From Streptococcaceae bacterium AM104-57 (lineage in GTDB: Bacteria; Bacillota; Bacilli; Lactobacillales; Streptococcaceae), in assembly GCA_027659245.1 (NCBI GenBank), contig JAQDPW010000006.1:19359-83358 (forward strand): a stretch of 64,000 nucleotides of DNA, written 5' to 3'. Of this stretch, positions 8,473 through 17,613 are shown piece after piece. Numbering within the stretch: the stretch's first letter is position 1; every line of letters starts with the position of its first letter. Both the position numbers and the translations under genes were made by a program. The notes below the pieces were generated by a model. That model saw only the letters and a list, made by a program, of their open reading frames with translations, had not been told where the DNA came from and did not search any database.

Positions 8473-9558
8473 ATGAAACCGTCGATTTATAGTTTAACCC
8501 GTCAAGGCATGCAAGAATGGGTTTTGGAGCTGGGAGAAAAGAAATTCCGTGCTGATCAAATCTGGGAATGGCTTTACCGCAAACGTGTCCAGTCATTTGA
8601 AGAAATGACCAACTTGTCTAAGGATTTGATTGCCAAACTCAACGACCAGTTTGTGGTCAATCCTTTGAAACAACGCATCGTGCAAGAGTCAGCCGATGGT
8701 ACTGTCAAGTACCTCTTTGAGTTGCCAGATGGTATGCTAATTGAGACAGTGCTTATGCGTCAGCACTATGGTTTGTCAGTCTGTGTAACCACTCAGGTAG
8801 GATGCAATATCGGTTGTACCTTCTGTGCATCAGGCTTGATCAAGAAGCAACGTGACCTCAATAACGGGGAAATCGTCGCTCAGATTATGCTGGTTCAAAA
8901 GTATTTTGACGAACGTGGACAAGATGAACGTGTTAGTCATATCGTTGTTATGGGGATTGGAGAACCATTTGATAACTACAATAATGTCTTGAGCTTCATC
9001 CGTACTATCAATGATGATAATGGAATGGCTATCGGCGCTCGTCATATCACAGTATCAACTTCTGGCTTGGCTCACAAGATTCGTGAGTTTGCTAATGAAG
9101 GAGTACAGGTTAACCTTGCTGTTTCTCTTCATGCTCCAAACAATGAACTACGTTCAAGCATTATGAAGATTAACCGTGCCTTTCCGATTGAAAAACTCTT
9201 TGCAGCTATCGAGTATTACATCGAAACAACCAACCGCCGTGTAACTTTTGAGTATATCATGCTCAATGAAGTCAATGACGGAGTTGAACAAGCACTTGAA
9301 TTGGCTGAATTGCTTAAAAATATCAAGAAATTGTCTTATGTCAACTTGATTCCTTATAATCCAGTTAGTGAGCATGACCAGTATAGCCGAAGCCCTAAAG
9401 AACGTGTCATGGCCTTCTATGATACGCTCAAGAAAAAAGGTGTCAACTGTGTCGTTCGCCAGGAACATGGTACAGATATTGATGCGGCTTGTGGACAATT
9501 GCGTTCGAATACCATGAAGCGTGATCGTCAAAAAGCAGTAGCGGAAGTAAATCCATAA
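8473..9558 (+). CDS. rlmN: 23S rRNA A2503 / tRNA A37 C2-methyltransferase RlmN
   Basis: 361 residues, a radical-SAM enzyme. The 4Fe-4S ligands are Cys 111, 115 and 118 in GCNIGCTFC. The substrate-methylating cysteine near the C-terminus is in DIDAACGQL, preceded by VVRQEHG. An N-terminal helical RNA-binding part ([13 protein letters not shown]) is present. It methylates C2 of A2503 in the peptidyl transferase centre and A37 of some tRNAs. Second gene of a yutD-rlmN-vanZ-ABC-F operon (gaps 16, 1 and 1 bases). TAAGGAG precedes the ATG. Confidence 0.97.
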   Translation: MKPSIYSLTRQGMQEWVLELGEKKFRADQIWEWLYRKRVQSFEEMTNLSKDLIAKLNDQFVVNPLKQRIVQESADGTVKYLFELPDGMLIETVLMRQHYGLSVCVTTQVGCNIGCTFCASGLIKKQRDLNNGEIVAQIMLVQKYFDERGQDERVSHIVVMGIGEPFDNYNNVLSFIRTINDDNGMAIGARHITVSTSGLAHKIREFANEGVQVNLAVSLHAPNNELRSSIMKINRAFPIEKLFAAIEYYIETTNRRVTFEYIMLNEVNDGVEQALELAELLKNIKKLSYVNLIPYNPVSEHDQYSRSPKERVMAFYDTLKKKGVNCVVRQEHGTDIDAACGQLRSNTMKRDRQKAVAEVNP

Positions 9559-9559
9559 G

Positions 9560-10033
9560 ATGAGTCGAAAAACATTACTAAGCTTGGGAGTGCTTTTATA
9601 CAGTCTTTGTATCGTCTGTTTTTGTTTTACTCCCCAGCCTCAACTTCCTACAGGAGTGGAAACTCCAGGTATTCAAACTTTTGGACGCCTGGTTTTTCTT
9701 TTGACGCCTTTTAACTCCCTTTGGAAACTGGGTGAAGTAACCAGCTTTCTGCAGCTATTTTGGATTTTTTTGCAGAATGCCTTAAATATCTTCTTGCTCT
9801 TCCCGCTGATTTTCCAACTTCTCTATCTCAATCCTAGATTAAGAAAAACGAAGAGAGTGATTTTGTTTAGCTTTTTATTGAGTTTGGGAATCGAGTGTAC
9901 ACAGCTAGCTTTAGACTTTTTCTTTGATTTTAATCGGGTCTTTGAGATTGATGATTTGTGGACCAACACTTTGGGTGGTTACCTGGCTTGGATCCTTTAT
10001 AAACTACTACATAAACACAAGATAAGGAATTAA
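9560..10033 (+). CDS. VanZ-like family membrane protein
   Basis: 157 residues with four hydrophobic segments (about 7-24, 65-88, 96-114, 130-147) and the VanZ-type motifs IECTQLALDFFF and FEIDDLWTNTLGGYLAW. Despite the name the family is widespread and does not imply glycopeptide resistance; the role is unknown. One base separates it from rlmN, so translation is probably coupled. Confidence 0.85.
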   Translation: MSRKTLLSLGVLLYSLCIVCFCFTPQPQLPTGVETPGIQTFGRLVFLLTPFNSLWKLGEVTSFLQLFWIFLQNALNIFLLFPLIFQLLYLNPRLRKTKRVILFSFLLSLGIECTQLALDFFFDFNRVFEIDDLWTNTLGGYLAWILYKLLHKHKIRN

Positions 10034-10034
10034 A

Positions 10035-11576
10035 ATGAGTATCTTAGAAGTTAAAAATTTGAGTCACGGTTTTGGTGACCGTGCGATTTTTGAAGACGTG
10101 TCCTTCCGTCTCCTTAAAGGTGAACACATCGGATTAGTTGGTGCTAACGGTGAAGGAAAATCAACCTTTATGAGCATCGTAACTGGTAAAATGTTACCTG
10201 ATGAAGGTAAGGTGGAATGGTCCAAATATGTGACAGCAGGCTACCTTGACCAGCACGCTGTGTTAAAAGAAGGCCAAACCGTGCGTGATGTCCTTCGTAC
10301 TGCTTTTGATGAGTTATTCAAAGCCGAAGCTCGGATCAATGACCTTTACATGGAAATGGCAGAAGAGGGCTCTGATATTGATGCATTGATGGAAGAAGTT
10401 GGCGAACTTCAAGACCGTTTGGAAAGTCGCGATTTCTATACCTTGAATGCTAAGATTGATGAAGTTGCTCGTGCTCTTGGTGTCATGGATTATGGGATGG
10501 ATACAGACGTAACAGCCTTGTCAGGTGGGCAAAGAACCAAGGTACTTTTGGCAAAACTCCTCCTTGAAAAGCCTGATATCTTGCTTCTTGACGAGCCAAC
10601 CAACTACTTGGATGCTGAGCATATCGACTGGCTTAAACGCTATCTCCAGAACTATGAGAATGCCTTTGTCCTTATTTCGCACGATATTCCATTCCTCAAC
10701 GATGTGATCAATATCGTATATCACGTTGAAAATCAACAGTTGACACGCTATTCCGGGGATTACTACCAGTTCCAAGAAGTCTATGCCATGAAGAAATCGC
10801 AGCTGGAAGCAGCCTATGAACGTCAACAGAAGGAAATTGCTGACCTCAAGGATTTCGTAGCCCGTAATAAGGCGCGTGTCGCTACTCGTAATATGGCCAT
10901 GTCCCGCCAGAAGAAATTGGATAAGATGGATATTATCGAGCTTCAAAGTGAGAAACCAAAGCCATCCTTTGATTTCAAACCAGCTCGTACACCAGGACGC
11001 TTTATCTTCCAAGCCAAGGACTTGCAGATTGGTTACGACCGACCACTTACAAAACCATTAAATCTTACCTTTGAACGCAATCAAAAGGTTGCTATCATCG
11101 GTGCCAATGGTATCGGTAAAACAACTCTCTTGAAGAGTCTTTTGGGGATTATTCCTCCAATTGCTGGGGAAGTTGAACGTGGAGACTATCTAGAACTTGG
11201 CTACTTTGAGCAAGAAGTGGAAGGTGGCAATCGTCAGACACCTTTAGAAGCTGTTTGGAATGCCTTTCCAGCTCTCAACCAAGCAGAAGTCCGTGCAGCC
11301 CTTGCTCGCTGTGGCTTGACGACTAAGCACATCGAAAGCCAAATTCAGGTCTTGTCAGGTGGGGAACAAGCCAAGGTTCGTTTCTGTCTTTTGATGAATC
11401 GTGAAAACAATGTCCTTGTTCTAGACGAACCCACCAACCACTTGGATGTGGATGCTAAGGATGAGCTCAAACGAGCTCTAAAAGAGTATAAGGGCTCTAT
11501 CCTCATGGTTTGTCACGAACCAGACTTCTATGAAGGCTGGATGGACCAAATCTGGGATTTCAATGAGTTGACATAA
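10035..11576 (+). CDS. ABC-F family ATPase (ribosome-associated type)
   Basis: 513 residues with two complete ATP-binding domains and no membrane segment. Walker A motifs: GANGEGKST (about 37-45) and GANGIGKTT (about 355-363). Signature motifs: LSGGQ (about 161) and LSGGEQ (about 442). Walker B: LLLDEPTNYLD and LVLDEPTNHLD. The linker (about 250-300) is charged and helical. This is the ABC-F pattern of translation factors; it resembles the YkpA/YbiT branch rather than an antibiotic-protecting branch, an inference from recognised sequence. Last gene of its operon. Confidence 0.9.
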   Translation: MSILEVKNLSHGFGDRAIFEDVSFRLLKGEHIGLVGANGEGKSTFMSIVTGKMLPDEGKVEWSKYVTAGYLDQHAVLKEGQTVRDVLRTAFDELFKAEARINDLYMEMAEEGSDIDALMEEVGELQDRLESRDFYTLNAKIDEVARALGVMDYGMDTDVTALSGGQRTKVLLAKLLLEKPDILLLDEPTNYLDAEHIDWLKRYLQNYENAFVLISHDIPFLNDVINIVYHVENQQLTRYSGDYYQFQEVYAMKKSQLEAAYERQQKEIADLKDFVARNKARVATRNMAMSRQKKLDKMDIIELQSEKPKPSFDFKPARTPGRFIFQAKDLQIGYDRPLTKPLNLTFERNQKVAIIGANGIGKTTLLKSLLGIIPPIAGEVERGDYLELGYFEQEVEGGNRQTPLEAVWNAFPALNQAEVRAALARCGLTTKHIESQIQVLSGGEQAKVRFCLLMNRENNVLVLDEPTNHLDVDAKDELKRALKEYKGSILMVCHEPDFYEGWMDQIWDFNELT

Positions 11577-11604
11577 AAAGAGAATCTCGCAAAACTAGAA
11601 TAGG

Positions 11605-11635
11605 AAAAAGCCAAGTCACCCAGACTTGGCTTTTT
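11605..11635. terminator. Bidirectional terminator between convergent genes
   Basis: AAAAAGCCAAGTC / GACTTGGCTTTTT, a perfect 13-base stem with a 5-base loop and A/T runs on both sides. It serves the ABC-F gene and the minus-strand zinc-ribbon gene. Confidence 0.9.
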
Positions 11636-11637
11636 GG

Positions 11638-11877
11638 CTAGTAATTCAAATAGGTTTCAATATCAGATTTTTGGATTTCTTTCCCGTAGTGACAAATCGG
11701 GCAAGAAACGAAATAAGTTTTTCCGTAAGGAAAGAGTGGAATCCAGTAAAGGGTAAACTTACGTCCAGTTTCTGAAATTTCCCAAGTGTCGGCATTGTTA
11801 CAGTGACCACACTCGATAGTGGTTTGAGTATGTCCTAAGACCTTTTGGTAACCTTTCGAACCCCAGAATAAAATCAT
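11638..11877 (-). CDS. Small zinc-ribbon protein
   Basis: 79 residues. Two CxxC pairs (ECGHCNN and SCPICHYGKE) are separated by about 34 residues, forming a zinc ribbon. A conserved start (ILFWGSKGYQKVLGHTQ) and FPYGKTYFVSC are typical of a small family in Gram-positives. The start is placed at ATG 11877 because AAGGA is 9 bases upstream; the in-frame GTG at 11883 leaves only 3-4 bases. The function is unknown. Confidence 0.7.
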   Translation of the reverse strand: MILFWGSKGYQKVLGHTQTTIECGHCNNADTWEISETGRKFTLYWIPLFPYGKTYFVSCPICHYGKEIQKSDIETYLNY

Positions 11878-11905
11878 TTTCACATTTCCTTATTTTAGAG
11901 TTATC

Positions 11906-12712
11906 CTATTTTTTACTGAAATCGTAGTCCTTAACAATTTCAATGCTGTCAATAGTGATAGCAGTAGTTGGTTTATCTTTTTCGTCTTTTTCAGCCTTGG
12001 CAATCTTGTCAACAACATCCATACCATCAATAACTTGACCAAAGACTGGGTGTTTTCCGTCTAGACTAGGGTTCCCACCTTCTTTGTAGGCTTCGATAAT
12101 TTTCTTTGGATAGCTACTTGTAGGAAGTTTGGCAGAAATGTCTGTTGTATTTTGGTTGATGAAGAACTGGCTACCATTGGAATTTGGTTGGCCAGTATTA
12201 GCCATGGAGAGAGAACCACGGATGTTATAGAGATATGGAGAGATTTCGCTCTTGAAACCAGTTCCCTGGTCTTTAGTCTTGTCCTTATCGTGCCAGATGG
12301 ATTCGCCACCTGTACCATCTCCTTTTGGATCACCAGTCTGAACCATAAAGCCATCAATCACTCGGTGGAAGGTAACGCCATTGTAGTAGCCTTCCTTAGC
12401 GTGAGTTAGGAAATTTTCAACCGCAAGAGGGGCTAGCTTTGGAAAGAGTTTGATGCGAATATCTCCTTGACTGGTGTGGAGAATGACTTCAGCTTCGTCT
12501 TCAGCAACTTCCTTAGAGAGTTGTGGAAAGTTAGCTTTCTCATTTGTCAAGGCGTCTTTAAGATCCTTGGCAGATTGGGCAGCTGCTTTGGAACTTTCTT
12601 CGGCAGCCAAGCTAGAATCTACATAGTCATCCCCTCGCAGACTACGTTGGATATTGCTACATCCAGCAAGGGCAAAAGTTGAGATTAATAGAAGTGTTAC
12701 TATTTTTTTCAT
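11906..12712 (-). CDS. slrA: Peptidyl-prolyl isomerase lipoprotein SlrA (cyclophilin type)
   Basis: 268 residues from ATG 12712 (AAAGGA just upstream; the longer frame to 12742 has no SD). A lipoprotein signal with lipobox LAGC (Cys about 17) anchors it outside the membrane. A linker precedes a cyclophilin domain (about 75-262) with [22 protein letters not shown] and GSQFFIN. It catalyses cis-trans proline isomerisation of exported proteins. The pneumococcal homologue SlrA is linked to colonisation. It has its own short upstream region, facing the zinc-ribbon gene downstream. Confidence 0.92.
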   Translation of the reverse strand: MKKIVTLLLISTFALAGCSNIQRSLRGDDYVDSSLAAEESSKAAAQSAKDLKDALTNEKANFPQLSKEVAEDEAEVILHTSQGDIRIKLFPKLAPLAVENFLTHAKEGYYNGVTFHRVIDGFMVQTGDPKGDGTGGESIWHDKDKTKDQGTGFKSEISPYLYNIRGSLSMANTGQPNSNGSQFFINQNTTDISAKLPTSSYPKKIIEAYKEGGNPSLDGKHPVFGQVIDGMDVVDKIAKAEKDEKDKPTTAITIDSIEIVKDYDFSKK

Positions 12713-12783
12713 GGGAATCCTTTCAAAAATCATTTCTACCATTGTACCCTAATTGAAAGTGGATTTCAAATATTCAATTGTGA

Positions 12784-13596
12784 TCATTCCGATAGTACAT
12801 ACAATTTTATGGCCTTACTTACCCCATTTTGATCATTAGAATCTGTTACTTTATTTGCACAGACTTTAACATCTGTAGGAGCATTTCCCATTGCAACACC
12901 AAGTCCAGCGGTCTCAATCATTGGAATATCGTTATAATTATCTCCAATACTCATAATTTCAGTGAGTGATAGTTGATAGTAGTTGGCTAATTCTAACAGA
13001 GCTTGTTTTTTTGAGACTTGATTATGTGTGACTTCAAGATAGTTATCCTTCGAAAGGTAAAAGTCAGTTTGAGGGAAATCTATTGTTGCTAATGTCTCTT
13101 TAAGTTTCTGGATAGTAGCTGCGTTATCTATTAGTAAAAGTTTATGAATAAGATTCTTTTTTTCCTGAAGAAAATCTGCTAGTGAAGTAACTTTTGGGCT
13201 CTCTCCAGTAATCTGTGCTTCAATTTCTACCCATTTATCTAAAGCATTTACGTACCAATCTTTTCCAGAATAAATATTAATTGAAACTGTCGGAAATTCT
13301 TTTGTTAAAAAATCATGTAGTAAGAGTAATTCCTTTTTATTAATAGTATGCTGACTCAGAATTTTATCACCTGTACTAATAAGAGCACCATTATAACTTG
13401 CAATTGGAAAATCTGTGATTCCAAGTTCTTTCGAAATTGGAGCTATACCAAGAGGAGAGCGAGCAGAAGCTAGAACAAAAGGAATTTCACTTTGTTTCAA
13501 AAGTGGCATAAGCTCTAGTAAATGAGAGTCTAATTGGTGCTTTTGGTCTAAAATGGTACCATCGATATCACTTATGATTAACTTTATTACTGACAT
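12784..13596 (-). CDS. HAD-superfamily sugar-phosphatase, Cof type
   Basis: 270 residues from ATG 13596 (AAGGAG 7 bases before; the longer frame is an artefact). The HAD motif I is DIDGTILD (Asp about 9 and 11), motif II SARS, motif III the Lys near 190, and motif IV GDNYNDIPMIE. A Cof-type cap lies in the middle. Probably a cytosolic phosphatase for a phosphorylated sugar or cofactor. It lies 13 bases after the DeoR-family regulator gene and is likely co-transcribed and controlled by it. Confidence 0.85.
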   Translation of the reverse strand: MSVIKLIISDIDGTILDQKHQLDSHLLELMPLLKQSEIPFVLASARSPLGIAPISKELGITDFPIASYNGALISTGDKILSQHTINKKELLLLHDFLTKEFPTVSINIYSGKDWYVNALDKWVEIEAQITGESPKVTSLADFLQEKKNLIHKLLLIDNAATIQKLKETLATIDFPQTDFYLSKDNYLEVTHNQVSKKQALLELANYYQLSLTEIMSIGDNYNDIPMIETAGLGVAMGNAPTDVKVCANKVTDSNDQNGVSKAIKLYVLSE

Positions 13597-13609
13597 ATGT
13601 TTCTCCTTT

Positions 13610-14353
13610 TTAAAATAGAATAGTTGTTTTACCATCTAAAGATTGTTGAATTTCTATGTCGGGTTCTTTGTCTGTAATCCAATAATCAAAATCAGTAAGT
13701 TCGGAAAGAATATAATGAGAGTGTTTGTTTATCTTGCTGGTTTCAGCTAACAAGACGCGAATTTTACTGGTTTTAAATGCTCTTTTTTTCATTAGAACAT
13801 CTTCTTGATCTTCAAAACTAACTTGTCCGTCTGAAAGACTAGCTGCACCAAAAAATGCTAAGTCAAATTTAATTCTATTCAAAGATTCGGATTCTTCTAA
13901 TGAGTAATAGAAACGATTCTTTTTATGAAATCGTCCACCGATAATGTGAAAATCGACATTTTCATTTTCTCCTAAGAACAGTGCATTATCCAATGAATGG
14001 CTGAAAATAGTAACTTTTTTATCTGTTATTTTTGCTAACTCAAGTACAGTTGTTGAAACATCATAGAAAATTAATTGTGAATCAGAAATGAGTTGGGTAG
14101 CTAAATGAGCAATTTTCGCTTTTTCTTTAGAAGATTGTTCTGCTCGACCTTGAAAACCAAGAATCCTTTGCTTTTGAATTGGCAATAAACCTCCATGAGT
14201 TCTTTTTGCTCGTTTCTCTTTTGCGAGAATTGAAAAATCTCTACGGATGGTATCTTTGGAAACATGGAAATATTCAACCATTTCTTTTGCTGACAGACTT
14301 CCTCTATCCTCTAAAAGTTTTATGATTTCTTCTAATCGTTGTTCTTGGTACAT
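13610..14353 (-). CDS. DeoR/GlpR-family transcription regulator
   Basis: 247 residues from ATG 14353 (AAAGGGGGA at good distance; the frame to 14404 lacks an SD). An N-terminal winged helix (about 5-58, LEDRGSLSAKEMVEYFHVSKDTIRRD) is typical of DeoR. The effector domain (about 75-230) has the sugar-phosphate sensing pattern (IFYDVSTTVLELAK, FFGAASLS). DeoR proteins usually repress sugar genes and are released by a sugar phosphate. Its neighbour is the HAD phosphatase, which could adjust the inducer; this is inference. Confidence 0.88.
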   Translation of the reverse strand: MYQEQRLEEIIKLLEDRGSLSAKEMVEYFHVSKDTIRRDFSILAKEKRAKRTHGGLLPIQKQRILGFQGRAEQSSKEKAKIAHLATQLISDSQLIFYDVSTTVLELAKITDKKVTIFSHSLDNALFLGENENVDFHIIGGRFHKKNRFYYSLEESESLNRIKFDLAFFGAASLSDGQVSFEDQEDVLMKKRAFKTSKIRVLLAETSKINKHSHYILSELTDFDYWITDKEPDIEIQQSLDGKTTILF

Positions 14354-14440
14354 AGGAAATCCCCCTTTTAATACTAATATACCTCTTTTGTAAGCGATTG
14401 TCAATAAATGTAATGATTTATAAGTGTTTTAAATGATTTA

Positions 14441-14468
14441 TAAAAAAATCAACCTGACTTGGTTGATT
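14441..14468 (-). terminator. Terminator directly after the candidate small gene
   Basis: AATCAACC / GGTTGATT stem with a 6-base loop. On the minus strand it is followed by seven T. The only thing it can end on that strand is the small ORF at 14541-14467, whose stop codon overlaps the stem. Confidence 0.7.
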
Positions 14469-14541
14469 AAAGATTCTTCTTTGGATGGGGGTCAATGATT
14501 GCTTGATGGTCTTTGTAAATCTTCTCTAGACTAGTGTTCAT
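14467..14541 (-). CDS. Candidate 24-residue peptide gene
   Basis: ATG at 14541, stop TAA at 14467. The peptide begins MNTSLEKIYKDH, ends DPHPKKNL, and is charged and soluble in character. AAAGAGAAA lies about 6 bases before the ATG. A rho-independent terminator starts at its stop codon, which is what a real short gene would have. The 366-base gap between the DeoR gene and rpsP holds this, its terminator, and the rpsP promoter. No function can be suggested. It could also be an RNA gene read by chance as an ORF. Confidence 0.5.
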   Translation of the reverse strand: MNTSLEKIYKDHQAIIDPHPKKNL

Positions 14542-14625
14542 AAAGTTTCTCTTTCTAATTTATCCCTATTAGTCTAACAAATTTCTAAAAGCTTTAAAAA
14601 TTTTATAGTCTGTCAAGTTTTTTTC

Positions 14626-14653
14626 TTGACACCTGTCAGAAATCTGCTATAAT
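14626..14653 (+). promoter_or_regulatory. Promoter of rpsP
   Basis: TTGACA at 14626-14631 and extended -10 TGCTATAAT ending 14653, 16-base spacer: near consensus, as expected for a ribosomal protein gene. The leader of about 60 bases contains the small inverted repeat AATAGCT / AGCTATT (about 14668-14681). Confidence 0.85.
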
Positions 14654-14719
14654 AGAACATGTGCTAAATAGCTCAGCTATTTCACCGAACTAAAAAATAA
14701 AAGAAAAGAGATATTAAAA

Positions 14720-14992
14720 ATGGCAGTAAAAATCCGTTTGACTCGTATGGGTTCTAAGAAAAAACCTTTCTACCGTATTAACGTAGCAGATTCACGTTCA
14801 CCACGTGACGGACGTTTCATCGAAACAGTTGGAACTTACAACCCACTTGTTGCTGAAAACCAAGTAACTTTGAAAGAAGACCGCGTTCTTGCATGGTTGG
14901 CTGATGGAGCTCAACCTTCAGACACAGTACGCAACATCCTTTCAAAAGAAGGCGTATTGAAAAAATTCCACGATTCTAAATTCTCTAAATAA
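14720..14992 (+). CDS. rpsP: 30S ribosomal protein bS16
   Basis: 90 residues, the normal length, beginning [19 protein letters not shown], the S16 signature. It is an early-assembly protein of the small subunit. Codon use is strongly biased, as expected for a highly expressed gene. The SD is AAAGAGA. The next gene khpA follows after 19 bases, and rimM-trmD lie further down the same strand, so the usual rpsP-khpA-rimM-trmD cluster is split here by three inserted genes. Confidence 0.97.
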   Translation: MAVKIRLTRMGSKKKPFYRINVADSRSPRDGRFIETVGTYNPLVAENQVTLKEDRVLAWLADGAQPSDTVRNILSKEGVLKKFHDSKFSK

Positions 14993-15011
14993 TTCTAAAG
15001 TAGGTTGACAG

Positions 15012-15251
15012 ATGGATACGATTGAAAATCTCATTATTGCAATTGTGAAACCTTTGATTTCACAACCGGATGCCTTAACTATCAAGATTGAAGATACACC
15101 AGAATTTTTGGAGTATCATTTGGATCTTGACCAAAGCGATGTGGGTCGTGTGATTGGTCGTAAGGGTCGCACTATCTCTGCGATAAGAACGATTGTCTAC
15201 TCTGTCCCAACTGAAGACAAAAAAGTAAGAATCGTTATTGACGAAAAATAA
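15012..15251 (+). CDS. khpA: KH-domain RNA-binding protein KhpA
   Basis: 79 residues, a single type-II KH domain with the RNA-binding loop [15 protein letters not shown] (GxxG at GRKG). In pneumococcus KhpA pairs with KhpB (EloR/Jag) and affects cell elongation and division by binding RNA. The start is ATG 15012 with AGGTTGACAG upstream (weak SD), suggesting coupling to rpsP. A weak terminator-like hairpin follows at 15255-15281. Confidence 0.9.
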   Translation: MDTIENLIIAIVKPLISQPDALTIKIEDTPEFLEYHLDLDQSDVGRVIGRKGRTISAIRTIVYSVPTEDKKVRIVIDEK

Positions 15252-15254
15252 GAA

Positions 15255-15281
15255 GAGCGGGACGGATGTCTCGCTTTTTTG
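15255..15281 (+). terminator. Terminator-like hairpin after khpA
   Basis: AGCGGGAC GGAT GTCTCGCT stem (one G-T pair) followed by TTTTTT. Confidence 0.7.
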
Positions 15282-15294
15282 CAAGGAGCAGGAT

Positions 15295-15621
15295 ATGAAG
15301 GATTTAACGTTTAGACAATTACAAGACTACCTACTGGAACATTACCAGCAGTCTCGGACTGAGGAAGGTCTCTTTATGAAGTTAGTGGAGGAAGTCGGAG
15401 AAGTAGCTGAGGTTTTGAATGGTCGTTCTGGTAGAAAAGAGGGCGTTCAGGATTCTAACGAGGAACTTGCCAAAGAACTGGTTGATATCATTCACTACAC
15501 CGTCGCAATTGCAGCCATCAACGACATTGATCTAACCAAGACCATTTTTGAAAAAGACAAAAAGGCAGCTATCAAATATCAGCATGAACGAGATTTGGAA
15601 GGATTTTTGAAAGGAAACTGA
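15295..15621 (+). CDS. MazG-like nucleotide pyrophosphohydrolase
   Basis: 108 residues from ATG 15295 (AAGGAG 7 bases upstream; the upstream in-frame ATG 15238 lies inside khpA). Metal-binding acidic motifs of the all-alpha NTP pyrophosphatase fold: KLVEEVGEVAEVL (about 22-34) and KELVDIIHY (about 62-70). It likely hydrolyses non-canonical or excess NTPs to NMP and pyrophosphate. A short single-domain form, not the two-domain MazG. Confidence 0.82.
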   Translation: MKDLTFRQLQDYLLEHYQQSRTEEGLFMKLVEEVGEVAEVLNGRSGRKEGVQDSNEELAKELVDIIHYTVAIAAINDIDLTKTIFEKDKKAAIKYQHERDLEGFLKGN

Positions 15622-15628
15622 AAAAAGA

Positions 15629-16180
15629 ATGAATATTGATTGTGTTTTTAACATAGATTGGTCAGTGTATATTGATTGGTTATTACGAATTATACAGATT
15701 TCGACTTTTATAGGTGTAATTTTAAAAATTAGTTTCCAGAATAAAGCCTATATTAATAATATCGAAATTCAGGCAATTAAACCAATCGAATTTGATTCCT
15801 TACATACGAGATTTCATCATATTTATGAGTTTAAACATAATAAAAATGATAAACATTATAACCATTTGATTTTTTATCCAAAAGAAGTTGATATTGAAAT
15901 TATAGAATTTTATTCTTTAATCTATGATTCAAAAAGTAATCGTTTAGTTGTTCAAGATAAAATACATACAGTTAAAAATTTAAAAAATTATACATGCTTA
16001 TTGATTCATACAAATTTACCTGAGACTATACCTAGTTTAAGAATGAAATGGAAGACAAGTCAAGGTCAAATTGGGGAGTATACATTTTATAGTAATATGT
16101 ATAACGGGAATATAAATATTTCTTCTTTAAAATATAAATTAACATTAAAGAGGAAACTACTAGCTATTTTTGGATTATAG
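15629..16180 (+). CDS. Hypothetical protein with N-terminal membrane segment, AT-rich
   Basis: 183 residues, not recognised. One hydrophobic segment near the start (about 16-35, IDWLLRIIQISTFIGVILKI) is followed by a soluble part rich in Ile, Lys, Asn, His and Tyr. The gene is visibly more AT-rich than khpA or rimM, with long stretches of A/T codons, suggesting recent arrival. It begins 7 bases after the MazG-like gene with AAAAAAGA upstream (weak SD). It resembles short membrane-anchored accessory proteins of unknown role. Confidence 0.6.
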   Translation: MNIDCVFNIDWSVYIDWLLRIIQISTFIGVILKISFQNKAYINNIEIQAIKPIEFDSLHTRFHHIYEFKHNKNDKHYNHLIFYPKEVDIEIIEFYSLIYDSKSNRLVVQDKIHTVKNLKNYTCLLIHTNLPETIPSLRMKWKTSQGQIGEYTFYSNMYNGNINISSLKYKLTLKRKLLAIFGL

Positions 16181-16275
16181 CTGATTTTCTTCAACTTGTG
16201 AAAATCCCTGGAACGTGATAAAATAAAGGATAAGGATTTTTAATAATTCATTATATAGAACGAGTGGATTTCTTT

Positions 16276-17058
16276 ATGAAGAGGTTTGAAATATCTACAG
16301 AAATCGGTAGTCTCTCTGTTACTTATCAAAAGCAAAAGAAAATGCTTGTTTGTCTAGATGGAGCAGGTTTGTTACCAAGTTATGAAAATTTTTCACTTAT
16401 ACTCGAAAAACTTCCTCCCACAATTGGTTATTTGACAATTGATTTTCCAAACACAGGTAGAAGTCCGATTCATGACCAAGCTGGAAAAAATCTGGATAAT
16501 CTTGCAGATGCGGTTTATAAAGTACTGGAAGAATTGGCGATTTCTGAATATATACTTTGTGCACATAGTTTGAGTGGAATTTTAGCATGCAAATTGCTCA
16601 ATAAACCAATTAAGTGTCAGGCTTTAGTAGCGCTTGAACCGACCACTAAAAAAGTCATATTTGCTGATTTTTCAGAAAATCCTTATCCAGAAATGGAAGA
16701 GCAAATGAGACTGATTGAAGAATTGGGTCCTGAACTTTATTTTAAGAACTTAACTCAATCCACATTTAACCCTGAAACTAACAAAGAAATCTGGGAATTA
16801 ATGCAAGAAAAAGGCTTAGAGTTGGAAAATCAAGATCCAGAATTTCAGATATCTGGAGAAATTACTGAGGAAGATTTTGAGAATTTGTCGATAGAATCTC
16901 ATATCCCTGTATTTATTTTTTGTCAGGCTTATAGAGAAAAAGAGTACAGAGAATCAGAATATTGGACTTCCAATACTAAACTCATTTTAGGAGGGAATCA
17001 CCATTATTTACAGTGGTCCGAATCAGAGAAAATTGTAGATATTATTAAAAAATTGTAA
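16276..17058 (+). CDS. Alpha/beta hydrolase
   Basis: 260 residues from ATG 16276; an in-frame GTG at 16264 is a possible alternative, as neither has a strong SD. The nucleophile elbow is CAHSLSG (Ser about 101), the oxyanion region is near CLDGAGLL, and the catalytic His is in GGNHHYLQW near the C-terminus. Cytosolic, with no signal peptide. AT-rich like its upstream neighbour. The substrate is unknown. With the 15629 gene it forms a two-gene insertion between khpA/mazG-like and rimM. Confidence 0.75.
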   Translation: MKRFEISTEIGSLSVTYQKQKKMLVCLDGAGLLPSYENFSLILEKLPPTIGYLTIDFPNTGRSPIHDQAGKNLDNLADAVYKVLEELAISEYILCAHSLSGILACKLLNKPIKCQALVALEPTTKKVIFADFSENPYPEMEEQMRLIEELGPELYFKNLTQSTFNPETNKEIWELMQEKGLELENQDPEFQISGEITEEDFENLSIESHIPVFIFCQAYREKEYRESEYWTSNTKLILGGNHHYLQWSESEKIVDIIKKL

Positions 17059-17094
17059 GAAGAAAATGGAGATAAGGAAATTACAGGAGATCAA

Positions 17095-17613
17095 ATGAAC
17101 TATTTTAACGTTGGAAAAATCGTCAATACGCAAGGTTTGCAAGGTGAGATGAGAGTCTTATCTGTGACGGATTTTTCGGAAGAACGCTTTAAAAAAGGGG
17201 CTGAGCTAGCCTTGTTTGATGAAAAAGATCAGTTTGTCCAAACAGTGACTATTGCTAGCCACCGTAAACAGAAGAACTTTGACATCATCAAATTTAAGGA
17301 TATGTATCATATCAACGATATCGAAAAGTACAAAGGATACAGTCTCAAGGTTGCTGAGGAAGATTTGAATGACCTAGACGATGGTGAATTTTATTATCAC
17401 GAGATTATCGGTTTGGAAGTCTATGAGGGTGATAACTTGATTGGAACCATTAAGGAAATCTTGCAACCAGGGGCCAATGATGTTTGGGTAGTTAAGCGTA
17501 AGGGAAAACGTGATCTGCTTTTACCATATATCCCACCGGTCGTGCTCAATGTTGATATTTCTAATAAGCGCGTGGATATAGAACTCTTAGAAGGGTTAGA
17601 CGATGAAGATTGA
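17095..17613 (+). CDS. rimM: 16S rRNA processing protein RimM
   Basis: 172 residues. The N-terminal RimM domain ([17 protein letters not shown]) and C-terminal PRC-barrel ([25 protein letters not shown]) are present. It helps mature the 3' domain of the 30S subunit and binds S19. Its last 11 bases overlap trmD, the usual coupled pair. GGAGATCAA precedes the ATG. Confidence 0.96.
   Translation: MNYFNVGKIVNTQGLQGEMRVLSVTDFSEERFKKGAELALFDEKDQFVQTVTIASHRKQKNFDIIKFKDMYHINDIEKYKGYSLKVAEEDLNDLDDGEFYYHEIIGLEVYEGDNLIGTIKEILQPGANDVWVVKRKGKRDLLLPYIPPVVLNVDISNKRVDIELLEGLDDED

Noticed and set aside
12152..12409. Plus-strand ORF inside slrA
   Set aside because: Antisense shadow of a well-conserved cyclophilin gene.
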